Position numbers and translations under genes: made by a program. DNA of 5,257 nt from NCBI GenBank assembly GCA_025922795.1, contig JAICHC010000258.1, positions 1 to 5,257 on the forward strand, written 5' to 3'. Positions 5,142 to 5,257 of the stretch are shown piece after piece; position 1 is the first letter of the stretch; the number at the start of each line of letters is the position of its first letter. The notes beneath the pieces are model-generated. The model was not told where the DNA came from. It did no database searches and was given only the letters and a program-made list of their open reading frames with translations. The stretch comes from Candidatus Binatia bacterium (GTDB taxonomy: Bacteria; Desulfobacterota_B; Binatia; UBA9968).

Positions 5142-5257
5142 ATGAGCGCACTCGAGTTCGGTCGAACCAAGAAACGCTTTGTTCCGGGCCGCGGCTTTTT
5201 TTTAATTTTGCTCGTTGCCGTGTTCGTCGGCGGCAGTATTTGGTTGCTGCCCCGCTT
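5142..5257 (+). CDS. N-terminal fragment of a membrane-anchored protein, cut by the window end
   Basis: Only the first 38 residues are visible. A positively charged N terminus (R8, K10, K11, R12, R17) is followed by one hydrophobic segment at about 18-36, rich in F, L, V and G, ending with Pro-Arg. This fits an uncleaved signal anchor with a short cytoplasmic N terminus, or a first transmembrane helix; I see no lipobox or A-x-A cleavage site. ATG at 5142 is the only usable start in this frame, since an in-frame TAA lies at 5103-5105 with no ATG, GTG or TTG codon between. The Shine-Dalgarno is not evident. A T8 run (5196-5203) encodes Phe-Phe-Leu. The candidate promoter at 5067-5095 would drive it separately from radC. 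Family and function cannot be named from this fragment. Confidence 0.6.
   Translation, partial: MSALEFGRTKKRFVPGRGFFLILLVAVFVGGSIWLLPR

Overview
The window is about 5.3 kb of compact, moderately GC-rich bacterial chromosome carrying housekeeping and conserved-hypothetical genes. I see no mobile element, CRISPR array, tRNA or rRNA. Features such as an exported DUF5329 protein with a Sec-type leader fit a Gram-negative bacterium. The overall protein flavour recalls environmental Deltaproteobacteria or related uncultured phyla, but this is an impression and the lineage cannot be fixed from these genes.

Left part (1-1325, all + strand): the window opens inside the 3' part of an isochorismatase-like hydrolase gene. 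It has Gly where the thiol members of the family carry the catalytic Cys. A 167-bp gap follows, then a small exported DUF5329 (YfeK-like) protein. Next is a four-helix DUF486/DMT-type membrane protein, whose start I place at 984 because a good Shine-Dalgarno sits there.

Middle (1385-2958): trxB (thioredoxin reductase) is the only - strand gene. It converges on the DUF486 gene and diverges from moaC (molybdenum cofactor biosynthesis) across a 152-bp shared upstream region with an A8/T8 tract.

Right part (2479-5257, all + strand): moaC, rlmI (23S rRNA m5C methyltransferase) and radC (JAMM-domain protein) follow each other with gaps of 97 and 79 bp and could be co-transcribed. A further membrane-anchored protein begins at 5142, behind a plausible sigma70-type promoter, and runs off the window.

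The genes do not form one obvious pathway: redox homeostasis (trxB), cofactor synthesis (moaC), ribosome modification (rlmI) and a DNA-repair-associated family (radC) are simply adjacent. I found no convincing undescribed system. The items most worth a second look are the Cys-to-Gly hydrolase, four 8-base A/T homopolymers (three inside genes), two adjacent strong hairpins inside rlmI, and the uncharacterised DUF5329 and DUF486 proteins.
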